Origin: G963665185 sp963665185
GTDB taxonomy: Bacteria; Desulfobacterota; Desulfovibrionia; Desulfovibrionales; Desulfovibrionaceae
Length of the DNA stretch: 64,000 nt
Reading direction: 5' to 3'
NCBI GenBank assembly: GCA_963665185.2
Contig: CAXXPO010000028.1
Location: 62,001-126,000 of the forward strand
Below the pieces are notes generated by a model, which saw only the letters and a list, made by a program, of their open reading frames with translations, was not told the DNA's origin and made no database searches. Within the stretch, counting starts at the first letter, position 1. Each line of letters starts with the position of its first letter. Both the position numbers and the translations under genes were made by a program. Shown piece after piece: positions 43,636 to 51,798 of this stretch.

Positions 43636-44814
43636 ATGTTTTTGGATGTCCGTACTCTGATTGTCGCCCTGGTTGTCGTGGTCACCACTTGCGCCCTGGT
43701 GGTCATGCTGGTCCATAACCGGAAATACCCGGTGCAGGGAACATTGTGGTGGGCATATGGAACTTTCGTCATCGCCGTCTTCGGATCCCTGCTCGCCTTG
43801 CGAGGGACCGTCCCGGACTGGCTCTCCATCGTGGTGGCCAATGCCGGAGTGGTTGTCGGCTACTGTATGACATGGTGCGGCGTGCGGCGGTTCGTGAATC
43901 TGCCTCCTGTTCCGGTTTGGGGATTGGCGGTGACAGGCTGCAGCCTGGGAGCCGGGCTTGCCTGGTTCACGTATGTCACCCCGTCCCTGTTGTGGCGGAT
44001 ACACATCTTGGCTTTGTTTCTTGCACCGGTTTGCGCTGCGGCTGCCTGGGACCTCCTGCGGAACAGGCGGCGCGGAGCGGCCTTCGTCTTTACGGGAGCG
44101 GCCTACGGAGTGAACTCCCTGTTTTTTTTCCTACGCAGTGTGCACGTGCATTTTTTCCCGCCGGACGGGCCGTTTCTGGCCTCCCATTGGGGCAGCACTC
44201 TTTTTTTTCTGTATTCAATAGTCTTCATCTGCATGGTCACGTTCGGCATGCTGCTGATGATCACGGACACGCTCATGGAACAGCTTCGGGCGCAAGCCAC
44301 GGAGGATCCACTGACAGGCGTTGCCAATCGGCGTTCTCTTTTCCAGTTTGCGGAACATGAGTTCGCGGCCATGCGCCGTAGCGGGGAATCCTTGGCGGTT
44401 CTGATGCTGGACCTGGACCACTTCAAGAAAGTCAACGACAGGTTCGGACATGCCGCGGGCGACATGTTGCTGGTCTGTTTTTCCCGCACCGTGGAGCGAT
44501 GTATTCGGGCCCAGGACAAGTTCTTCCGGTACGGTGGGGAGGAGTTCGTGGTGCTCCTGCCCGGCACATCCCTGGAAGGGGCCGTCGTGCTTGCCGAACG
44601 CATCCGGGCCGTTGTGGAGCTGGATCCTGTCCGTCTGAAAAGCGGGGATATCCAGTACACGGTCAGTATCGGCATTTCGTGCGGCCAGACCGGGGATGTT
44701 TCGGTGGAATCCATACTGAACCGTGCGGACGAGGCATTGTACCAGGCAAAAACCGACGGCAGAAATTGTGTCCGGATATATAAGGAAAGGATCGTGCTCC
44801 GTGATTTGGGCTGA
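43636..44814 (+). CDS. Membrane-bound GGDEF diguanylate cyclase
   Basis: 392-aa protein with about seven hydrophobic segments in residues 1-210 (a MASE-like integral sensor), then a GGDEF domain (about 225-385): TEDPLTGVANRRSL, LMLDLDHFKKVNDRFGHAAGD and the active-site YGGEEF. An RAQD (RxxD) allosteric inhibition site lies five residues before it, so synthesis of c-di-GMP with product feedback is likely. No EAL domain. I prefer the ATG at 43636 (AAAGGG upstream) to one 24 nt earlier. The next gene starts 62 nt downstream, so co-expression with the O-antigen ligase-like gene is possible. Confidence 0.9.
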   Translation: MFLDVRTLIVALVVVVTTCALVVMLVHNRKYPVQGTLWWAYGTFVIAVFGSLLALRGTVPDWLSIVVANAGVVVGYCMTWCGVRRFVNLPPVPVWGLAVTGCSLGAGLAWFTYVTPSLLWRIHILALFLAPVCAAAAWDLLRNRRRGAAFVFTGAAYGVNSLFFFLRSVHVHFFPPDGPFLASHWGSTLFFLYSIVFICMVTFGMLLMITDTLMEQLRAQATEDPLTGVANRRSLFQFAEHEFAAMRRSGESLAVLMLDLDHFKKVNDRFGHAAGDMLLVCFSRTVERCIRAQDKFFRYGGEEFVVLLPGTSLEGAVVLAERIRAVVELDPVRLKSGDIQYTVSIGISCGQTGDVSVESILNRADEALYQAKTDGRNCVRIYKERIVLRDLG

Positions 44815-44876
44815 TTTCGTGCATTGACCGTTTGCGGCTCCTCGCATACACCATGCGGAGACATATCGGGAGCCGC

Positions 44877-46190
44877 ATGCCAGACTTGTTTCCAAACAGG
44901 ATTTTTCAACTCGCCCAGTCCATTCCGGCACAGCAGGGAGCCAGAGTGTCCCATGCCATCATGTATTGGGCGTTTTTGCTGTGCATGCTTTTGTATCCCT
45001 TCGGCCATTCGTTTCAGGAAATCGGTCCCATCATCGGCCTGATCGCTCTTGGCCCCTATTATTACTGGAACTGGCAGCATTCCGCCCTGCGCAGATTCGG
45101 TCTGCGTTGGGCTTGGCTGGCCTTCATGCTGCTGATTTTTTTTAAAACCGCCTATTCCATTGCTCCGCTGCAAAGCTGGCAGGTCATGCTTCCCAATATC
45201 TGGCAGGGGTTCGTGCTGCCGGTCATCGCCATGGAATGCATCCGGGACGGGCGGGATCTGAGGCGTTTCGTCCTGGTCTTTGCCCTGGCCGCGTGTGCGG
45301 AAGGCTTGGACGGCATCTACCAGTTTGTGACCGGTGCGGACCTTATTCTGGGGACACAGCCCCTGGTGGGCCGGCTGACCGGTTCCATGAGCACACCGCG
45401 TGTGGGAAACTACATGGCCATGGCCCTGATTCCATCCCTGGGGCTGGGGTTTCTGCTGCCTCGCGGCTGGCGCCCCCTGTTACGGTGGGGCTGCACGTTG
45501 CTGCTACTTTTTCCGGGGTTGTTTTTGCTGGTTTTTTCCCAGACCCGGAGCGGATACCTGGGGTTCGGAGCCGCACTTCTGGTTCTGGCCGGATTTGTTT
45601 TTCGTAAAATTCCCTTCCGGTATCTGGCCGGTCTCGTGCTGGCGGTTGTTCTGCTGGTTCTGTTCGGGCCGCAGCGTATCCATTGGACCACGCTCATGCA
45701 GGACCCCCGTTGGGAACTGTGGCGTTTCGCCTTGGATGTATTCAGGGCCCACCCCTGGTTCGGCGCGGGAGTCAGCGCCTACAACCCCGCATTCAACGAG
45801 CTTGGGCTGGTGGCCGTGATCAATGGCCAGGATATTCCGCATCCGCACAACGTCTACCTGCAATTGCTTTGCGAAATGGGGCTTGTCGGTTTTGCCGCCG
45901 CCATGACGGCCCTGCTCGGCCCGTTGATCTGGGGCTATGGAAGAATACGCAGAGGGCTGGCCGCTTCCGGTACGCCGGAACAGCTTCGCTACTGGCAGCT
46001 CACAGCCATGTTCTGGGGTGGGTATTTCGCCTATCTGACGACCTGTCTTTCAGGACATAATTTTTTCCGCACATGGTGGCTGGGGTTGGGCATGGCCTTG
46101 CTTGGATTTTTTTGCGGCGCCTGCGTAAGGAGCAGGTATCCTTTCGTTCTCCCCGGCGAAGGTGCTTCCGGTCCCTCAGATATCTTGTAG
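44877..46190 (+). CDS. O-antigen ligase/polymerase-family membrane protein (Wzy_C)
   Basis: 437-aa polytopic protein with about ten to twelve hydrophobic helices. Typical of the WaaL/Wzy_C family are GSMSTPRVGNYMAMALIP, FSQTRSGYLGFGAALLV, and the large periplasmic loop with RWELWRFALDVFRAHPWFGAGVSAYN and IPHPHNVYLQLLCEMGL, where the conserved His-Asn of the ligases sits. It would ligate or polymerise undecaprenyl-linked glycans. GGGAG 5 nt before the ATG at 44877 decides the start, although the frame is open above. No LPS sugar operon is adjacent. Confidence 0.88.
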   Translation: MPDLFPNRIFQLAQSIPAQQGARVSHAIMYWAFLLCMLLYPFGHSFQEIGPIIGLIALGPYYYWNWQHSALRRFGLRWAWLAFMLLIFFKTAYSIAPLQSWQVMLPNIWQGFVLPVIAMECIRDGRDLRRFVLVFALAACAEGLDGIYQFVTGADLILGTQPLVGRLTGSMSTPRVGNYMAMALIPSLGLGFLLPRGWRPLLRWGCTLLLLFPGLFLLVFSQTRSGYLGFGAALLVLAGFVFRKIPFRYLAGLVLAVVLLVLFGPQRIHWTTLMQDPRWELWRFALDVFRAHPWFGAGVSAYNPAFNELGLVAVINGQDIPHPHNVYLQLLCEMGLVGFAAAMTALLGPLIWGYGRIRRGLAASGTPEQLRYWQLTAMFWGGYFAYLTTCLSGHNFFRTWWLGLGMALLGFFCGACVRSRYPFVLPGEGASGPSDIL

Positions 46191-46270
46191 AAAAACTCCG
46201 TTGATTTCCGTTGTTCCTTGTGTGCCATTTGTATGCGTATGATTCAACGGCCAAGTCTTTGAGCCGGCCG

Positions 46271-46948
46271 TTATCGCTTGTGGATGAGCAAGGACACTAT
46301 GGGGCTGCCCGGTTTGTTGCAGAACTCGCTTCGCAGGCAGCGAAAGGTCTTGAAATCCAACGTTGCCGCCTGCCGCATGATCGCTTGGGCTTCGGCCATC
46401 CCACCGGCATGCCCGGTATACAACATCACAGAGCATATTCCGCCCCTGTCCAGGGCCTGAAGCGCCTGGTCCAACGCCGGCACACTGGTTTCCGGCCGGG
46501 TTACCAGGGTCTTGTCGCTGCCCGGGAGGTAGCCGAGGTTGAACATGACGGCCCGGAGGGGGCGAGCGGCGAGCCCGATACTGCGCAGGCTTTCCAGATG
46601 CTCGGCCAGGTGTTCGTGCCCCTGGTGGATAAGGCGGACGTTTTCCGCGGCTTTGGATTGGACCAGCCGTTTCCGGGTGGAGCGGAGGGCGTCCTCCTGT
46701 ACGTCAAATCCAAGGACAAGGCCGTCCGCTCCCACCTGCCTGGAAAGGAACAGCGTATCGTGTCCGTTGCCGGCAGTGGCGTCCACGGCCATGTCGCCCT
46801 GGCGCAGGCATGAGGCAACGGCGGACTGGACAAAGGAGAGGAGGTCGGAGGATATGGCCGGAGATTTGCAATGACTCGTTCTCCCTACAGATCCTTTGCG
46901 GATGGGGGTGCCAAGGGTGGATTTGCTGTGTTGCGCGTTTTCGTTCAT
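46271..46948 (-). CDS. Class I SAM methyltransferase, rRNA_methylase/MnmM (YtqB) family
   Basis: 225-aa methyltransferase. The SAM-binding motif is AVDATAGNGHDTLFLSRQVG (about residues 52-71), followed by VLGFDVQEDAL and the family hallmark MFNLGYLPGSDK (about 130-140), then GGICSVMLYTGH. B. subtilis YtqB of this family (MnmM) methylates the 5-aminomethyl-2-thiouridine of tRNA wobble bases, so tRNA modification is the best guess; older databases call it rRNA methylase. The ATG at 46948 (MNENAQ) is chosen because sequence before it does not belong to the family. It converges on the O-antigen ligase-like gene. Confidence 0.82.
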   Translation of the reverse strand: MNENAQHSKSTLGTPIRKGSVGRTSHCKSPAISSDLLSFVQSAVASCLRQGDMAVDATAGNGHDTLFLSRQVGADGLVLGFDVQEDALRSTRKRLVQSKAAENVRLIHQGHEHLAEHLESLRSIGLAARPLRAVMFNLGYLPGSDKTLVTRPETSVPALDQALQALDRGGICSVMLYTGHAGGMAEAQAIMRQAATLDFKTFRCLRSEFCNKPGSPIVSLLIHKR

Positions 46949-47092
46949 ATGTTGGCAACATGGCAGATTGTGCCTTGTGTCGTCCACTTCAAGAAACGGC
47001 CCGGCTCGGGCCGGGACACGATCATGTGGCGGAAAGCTGCGTTGGCCTGGACTTTGCTTTTTCACGGGGCGACACGTAGGTACATTGCCGGC

Positions 47093-47108
47093 GTCTGATT
47101 TTTCGGAC
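47093..47108. promoter_or_regulatory. Inverted-repeat site A, candidate LurR operator before the sensor kinase gene
   Basis: GTCTG-ATTTTT-CGGAC followed by GGG, 42 nt before the kinase start. It is identical in layout to sites at 51318 and 51594. Confidence 0.65.
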
Positions 47109-47150
47109 GGGTGTCTTTTCCTCTGCATACAACAGTGAGTTGCTCTGCTC

Positions 47151-49805
47151 ATGAAGAAATATCGTTTGCTGTCCGTTCTGCTTCTGGCCGCGCTGCTGCT
47201 TGTCCCCTCCCTGGCGTGGGCCAAGGAGAAGCGCAACGTGTTGGTGCTTAATTCGTACCATCACGGGTATCTCTGGTCCGATCAAATCATGCAAGGCATC
47301 CGGGACGTGCTGGAGGCGAGTCCCTACGCCATTGATCTGCATATCGAATACATGGACAGCAAGCGCTACGGGACCGAGGACATGCAGACGCGCCTCCGGG
47401 ATCTGTACGCCTATAAATTCCAGGACAAGCGCTTCGACGTGGTCATCGCCACGGATAACGACGCCTTTAATTTCATCATGCACCATGGCGCGGAGTTGTT
47501 TCCGGACGTGCCCATGGTTTTTTGCGGGGTGAACGACCTGGACCTGGCCGGGCTGCGCGGCAAAAACGTGACCGGGGTCATGGAGGAGTTCGACATCAAG
47601 GACACTCTCGAGCTTGCCCTGCGCCTGCATCCGAAGAAAAAGCGCATCATAGTGGTCGGGGACAACTCCACCACGGGCCGGGCCATACGGCACCAGGTGG
47701 AGGCCGCCATTCCCATGTTCCGGGGGCGGCTGAATTTCGAGTTCCGGGACCAGTTCGGGTTTGATGAGCTGCTTAAAAGCGTGGAGAATCTGCCCACGGA
47801 CACGTTCCTTTTTTTCATTCCTTTCTATCAGAAGATCGACGGGCAGTATTCCTCTGCCGAGCAGGTGCAGCGCGAGGTTTCTCTGCACACCAATGTGCCC
47901 ATATACAGCAATTGGGGCTTTCTGCTGGGCTACGGCAGTGTGGGCGGCAAGCTTTTGGACGGCGTGGAGCACGGGCGCGAGGCCGGCAATTTGGCCCTGC
48001 GGATTCTTGCGGGTGAAAAGGCGGGAGACCTTCCCGTGGTCACCAAGCTTCAGGGCGGGTATCTGTTCGACTACAATCTGCTGCAGCAGTGGCACATACG
48101 TCAGGACCAACTGCCCGAGGGCAGCCAGATCATCAACGCGCCCAAGGCGTTTTACGAACTGCCCAAGGAATTCGTCTGGACCATAGGTATCTTCATCATG
48201 GTTCTGGGGATCATTCTGGTGCTGTTGGTGGTCAACATCCGCCAGCGCAAGCGAGTGGAGCGCAAAATCAAGGCCCAGCTCTCCTTTCAGGAAATCCTCA
48301 TGGATACCATTCCCCAGCTTGTCTGCTGGAAGGACGGGCACCAGCGCTACCTTGGGGCGAACCGGGCCTTTACCGATTTTTTCGGTGTGGATGACGTGCA
48401 CAACCTCATCCACACCACGGAATACCGGCTCAAGCGCGACAGCCTGTATGCGGACTGGGCGGATCGCACGGACCGCGAAGTCATGCATACCCGCAGGTCC
48501 ATCCAGCGGGTCCGTCGTCAGGTGCGCAACAAGGAGGGGGAACCTGTCTGGCTGGAGATCAACAAGGTTCCCCTGTACGACGAGGCCGGCAATGTGGCCG
48601 GTACGCTGAGCACGGCCGAGGACATCACCCGCGAGACCAACCTGGAAAAGCAGCTTTTGCAGTCCCAGAAAATGGAGGCCATCGGGACGCTTGCCGGTGG
48701 TATCGCCCATGATTTCAACAATGTCCTGACGTCCATCATCAATTCCACGGAACTGGCCATGGGCGATGTGGATGAGGACTCCCTGACCGGAAAGGATCTT
48801 GAGCGCGCCCTGCGGGCCGCGCACAGGGGAAGCCGTCTGGTCAAGCAGATTCTGGCCTTCAGCCGTCCCAGCCAGGAAGGGTTCAAGGCCACGGACATCG
48901 GCGAGATCATGCGCGAGGCCCTGGGCATCGTGGAAGCGTCCATGCCGGGAACCATCGAGGTGGTCCGCTCCATTCCCGATCAGCCCCGGATGGTCTGGGC
49001 CGACCCCACCCAGCTCAACCAGGTGCTCATGAATCTGTGCACCAACGCGTTCCAGGCCATGCGCCCCCAGGGCGGTGTGCTGGAGGTCGGCCTGGAGCAT
49101 GAGGATGTGGAGTTCGAACGTGCCGAGGTCCTCGGAGTGGAGCCGGGGGAATTCTACCGTGTGGATGTGGCGGACAACGGGCCGGGCATAGAGCCGAACC
49201 TGCTGGACAAGATTTTCGACCCGTTCTTTACAACCAAGGGCAAGAGCGAGGGCACGGGCCTGGGACTGGCCGTGGTGCACGGCATTGCCAAGGCGCACCG
49301 GGGAGCCGTGGATGTGGTCAGCGACCCCGGTGTGCGGACGGTGTTCCGGGTGTATCTGCCCGTGTCCAATCAGGATGCGGACCTGGCCGTGGCGTATCCC
49401 AACCGCATGTATGTGGGGCGCGAACGGGTTCTTTTTGTTGAGGACGACGTCGACCAGATGGAAACCACTCCGCGCGTACTGGAAAGCCTGGGCTTCAGCG
49501 TGGTCGCGGAGAGCAATCCGCAGCATGCCCTGCGCCGTCTGGAGGGCGATCCCAGAGGGTTCGATCTGCTCATCACGGACTACGACATGCCGGGAATCAA
49601 CGGGTTAGAACTGGTCCGGCAGGCGATCCTCCTCAATCCGCACCTTCTCGTCATCATGGTGACTGGCCGGGACGAGATCGTGGAAGGCGCACAGGCTTTT
49701 GACAATATACGGCTGGTGGTGCAGAAGCCATATAACAAGATGGTTCTTTCCGATGCCATCAGGCAGGTCTTTTCGGTCCGGAATTCACTGACTCCCAGAG
49801 GTTGA
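47151..49805 (+). CDS. Hybrid sensor histidine kinase with periplasmic ABC-substrate-binding-type sensor (LurS-like)
   Basis: 884-aa membrane kinase. Signal peptide 1-24, periplasmic ABC-type sugar/peptide-binding-like domain (about 28-330; VLVLNSYHHGYLWSDQIMQGI), TM at about 342-364, PAS (about 385-500). HisKA has the phospho-His in GGIAHDFNN (about 520). The HATPase (to about 740) has NQVLMNLCTNAFQAM, VADNGPGI, FDPFFTTK and GTGLGLAVVHGIAKAH. A C-terminal receiver has the acceptor Asp in LLITDYDMPG (about 809). It lies 3 nt before a sigma-54 regulator and upstream of the lactate genes, the position of LurS in D. vulgaris. The ligand is probably lactate or pyruvate (inference). Confidence 0.9.
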   Translation: MKKYRLLSVLLLAALLLVPSLAWAKEKRNVLVLNSYHHGYLWSDQIMQGIRDVLEASPYAIDLHIEYMDSKRYGTEDMQTRLRDLYAYKFQDKRFDVVIATDNDAFNFIMHHGAELFPDVPMVFCGVNDLDLAGLRGKNVTGVMEEFDIKDTLELALRLHPKKKRIIVVGDNSTTGRAIRHQVEAAIPMFRGRLNFEFRDQFGFDELLKSVENLPTDTFLFFIPFYQKIDGQYSSAEQVQREVSLHTNVPIYSNWGFLLGYGSVGGKLLDGVEHGREAGNLALRILAGEKAGDLPVVTKLQGGYLFDYNLLQQWHIRQDQLPEGSQIINAPKAFYELPKEFVWTIGIFIMVLGIILVLLVVNIRQRKRVERKIKAQLSFQEILMDTIPQLVCWKDGHQRYLGANRAFTDFFGVDDVHNLIHTTEYRLKRDSLYADWADRTDREVMHTRRSIQRVRRQVRNKEGEPVWLEINKVPLYDEAGNVAGTLSTAEDITRETNLEKQLLQSQKMEAIGTLAGGIAHDFNNVLTSIINSTELAMGDVDEDSLTGKDLERALRAAHRGSRLVKQILAFSRPSQEGFKATDIGEIMREALGIVEASMPGTIEVVRSIPDQPRMVWADPTQLNQVLMNLCTNAFQAMRPQGGVLEVGLEHEDVEFERAEVLGVEPGEFYRVDVADNGPGIEPNLLDKIFDPFFTTKGKSEGTGLGLAVVHGIAKAHRGAVDVVSDPGVRTVFRVYLPVSNQDADLAVAYPNRMYVGRERVLFVEDDVDQMETTPRVLESLGFSVVAESNPQHALRRLEGDPRGFDLLITDYDMPGINGLELVRQAILLNPHLLVIMVTGRDEIVEGAQAFDNIRLVVQKPYNKMVLSDAIRQVFSVRNSLTPRG

Positions 49806-49808
49806 TCC

Positions 49809-51305
49809 GTGTCCCGCATTCTTATTGTCGACGATGACGTCCAGGTCTGTGAGACCATGGCAAGTCTGATCACCAGGCTGACCTATTCCTGTGATTCCGC
49901 GGGGAGTCTGGGAGAGGCCAGAAAGATGCTTGCCGCCCGGATGTACGATGTTGTTTTTCTGGACATCAACCTGCCGGACGGAAACGGGCTGGGGATTCTT
50001 TCGGAAATCCGCAAGCTGTCCAATGCGCCCGAAGTCATCATACTGACCGGCCAGGGCGATCCCGACGGGGCCGAGCTGGCCATCAGCGGCGGGGCCTGGG
50101 ATTACCTGCTCAAGCCCTCGTCCATCAAGCAGATAAGCCTGACCCTGGGCCGGGCCATAAAGTACCACAAGGAGAAGGGGGCTTCCGGCGGGCCGGTGGC
50201 CCTGGATGTGGAAGATGTGGTCGGTCGCAGTCCCGTGCTGCGGGCCTGTTTCGATCTGGTGGCCCAGGCCGCCCATTCCGGTTCCAATGTGCTGCTTACC
50301 GGGGAAACCGGCACGGGCAAGGAGCTTTTCGCCCGGACCATTCACAAGAACAGCCTGCGGGCGGGGAAGAACTTCGTGGTGGTGGACTGCGCCGCCATGA
50401 CCGGCTCCCTGGTGGAAAGCATTTTGTTCGGCCACAAGAAGGGGGCATTTACCGGCGCGCACCAGGACAGCGAAGGGCTTGTCCGTCAGGCGGACAAAGG
50501 GACGCTTTTTCTGGACGAGGTGGGCGAGTTGCCCCTGGACATGCAAAAGGCCTTTCTGCGCGTGCTTCAGGAACGCAAATTCCGCCCTGTTGGGGACACC
50601 ATGGAAATGTCCAGTGACTTCAGATTGATATCCGCGACGAATCGGAATCTGGAGGCCATGGTCGAACGAGGTGAATTCCGCAGCGACCTGCTTTTCCGGC
50701 TCAAGACCGTGCACATCAATCTGCCGCCGCTGCGTCAGCGGCTGGACGACATCAAGCACCTGACCCTGCATCATCTTTCCGAGTTGTGCGAACAGAACAA
50801 CATGCCGCTCAAGGGGATTGACTCCTATTTCGTGCCCACCCTGCAGCGCTACGACTGGCCGGGCAACGTGCGCGAACTCTTCAATGTCCTGGAACGGGCG
50901 TATTACGCATCGCAGGGCGAAAAAACCATCTACACCATGCACCTGCCGCGTGACATCCGCATCAAGGTCGTCAAGGCGCAGTTTGAGGACGACGGCCCGG
51001 AGGTGACGGATGCGGAGGAAATGCTGGGGATGCTTCCGTCTGTTGGGCAGGGGGTGGCTGTTGGCGGAAGCGATGCGGAGTCGTCGGAAGCCGAAGGCGC
51101 GGCGGAACGTTCAAAAGGCATCGCCTGTCTGTTGGATGCCTCCTCCATGCCCACGCTGAAGGAGTTCAAGGCAAAAGCGGAAGTCGAATACCTCAGGTCG
51201 CTCATCGGCGGTACCGGCGGCGATCTGGTTTCCATGCTGTCCATTTCCGGGCTGTCCCGGTCCCATCTCTATGCCCTGCTCAAAAAACACGACATGACCA
51301 TTTAA
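49809..51305 (+). CDS. Sigma-54-dependent response regulator (LurR-like)
   Basis: 498-aa NtrC-type activator: receiver (1-120, phospho-Asp in VVFLDINLPDG, about 54), AAA+ domain (about 140-375) with Walker A GETGTGKE, the sigma-54 loop GAFTGA, Walker B GTLFLDEVGELP and the arginine-finger region, then a Fis-type helix-turn-helix (GDLVSMLSISGLSRSHLYALLKKHDM, about 472-497). The start is GTG at 49809 with GAGG ahead, 3 nt after the kinase stop. Neighbouring sigma-54 promoter and inverted repeats suggest that it activates the por-lactate operon, as LurR does in D. vulgaris, and perhaps its own operon. Confidence 0.92.
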   Translation: MSRILIVDDDVQVCETMASLITRLTYSCDSAGSLGEARKMLAARMYDVVFLDINLPDGNGLGILSEIRKLSNAPEVIILTGQGDPDGAELAISGGAWDYLLKPSSIKQISLTLGRAIKYHKEKGASGGPVALDVEDVVGRSPVLRACFDLVAQAAHSGSNVLLTGETGTGKELFARTIHKNSLRAGKNFVVVDCAAMTGSLVESILFGHKKGAFTGAHQDSEGLVRQADKGTLFLDEVGELPLDMQKAFLRVLQERKFRPVGDTMEMSSDFRLISATNRNLEAMVERGEFRSDLLFRLKTVHINLPPLRQRLDDIKHLTLHHLSELCEQNNMPLKGIDSYFVPTLQRYDWPGNVRELFNVLERAYYASQGEKTIYTMHLPRDIRIKVVKAQFEDDGPEVTDAEEMLGMLPSVGQGVAVGGSDAESSEAEGAAERSKGIACLLDASSMPTLKEFKAKAEVEYLRSLIGGTGGDLVSMLSISGLSRSHLYALLKKHDMTI

Positions 51306-51317
51306 TTCTTTGGGGCT

Positions 51318-51333
51318 GTCTGAATTTTCGGAC
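51318..51333. promoter_or_regulatory. Inverted-repeat site B, candidate LurR operator
   Basis: GTCTG-AATTTT-CGGAC followed by GGG, 13 nt after the regulator's stop codon and about 380 nt upstream of the -24 element. Confidence 0.65.
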
Positions 51334-51593
51334 GGGCTTTGGTCCAACGCAAGTCGGCGGAAGCCGTGCGCTTCTGAAAAACAGGACAGGAAATACGCCA
51401 GATTGTTTTTGTCTTGCCCTGTCGCGCCTTGACAGCGTCGGCTGTGTACGGCCTGTGGACAGTCACTGCTTTTCCTTGGCGGCGGAAAGGAAGTGTTCGG
51501 AAATCCCGGAAATCGGGATGGGCCGCTTTTTATCTTTCAATACGGGTATTCCGCTGTCTTCCAACTTTATATCCTTCCATATGGGGGAAGTTT

Positions 51594-51609
51594 GTCCGAA
51601 AAAACGGAC
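51594..51609. promoter_or_regulatory. Inverted-repeat site C, candidate LurR enhancer site
   Basis: Perfect GTCCG-AAAAAA-CGGAC followed by GGA, about 95 nt upstream of the -24 element, the usual place for a sigma-54 enhancer. Confidence 0.75.
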
Positions 51610-51695
51610 GGATTGGGGGCTGTCTTGTTGGGGGAAATAAAATCATATTTTTATAACATGTTTGAATTGTTCGTTATTATTTGTTTTTGACGTGC

Positions 51696-51711
51696 TGGCA
51701 TGAATGTTGAT
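51696..51711 (+). promoter_or_regulatory. Sigma-54 (-24/-12) promoter of por
   Basis: TGGCATGAATGTTGAT against the consensus TGGCACGRNNNTTGCW: the -24 GG and spacing are exact, and the -12 GC is GA. It is followed at about 51726-51762 by a stem (CGCGGGACC with GGGTCCGCG, one bulge) at the expected transcript start. Confidence 0.78.
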
Positions 51712-51798
51712 CTATAACGGCACGCCGCGGGACCGCAACAGGCGGGGATTGCCGGGTCCGCGTATCGACACATCATACAACACCTAGGAGACCGGGAA

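Larger units (their letters stand above)
51306..51798. other. Regulatory region upstream of por
   Basis: 493 bp without a gene. Contains two candidate activator sites (51318, 51594), an ATCCCG/CGGGAT hairpin (about 51502-51519), an AT-rich stretch for bending (51635-51690), the -24/-12 promoter (51696) and a GC-rich hairpin at the predicted mRNA 5' end (51726-51762). Confidence 0.7.

Noticed and set aside
47022..49526. Long antisense open frame opposite the sensor kinase gene
   Set aside because: Same codon-bias artefact; no ribosome site or domain, and the kinase motifs lie on the other strand.
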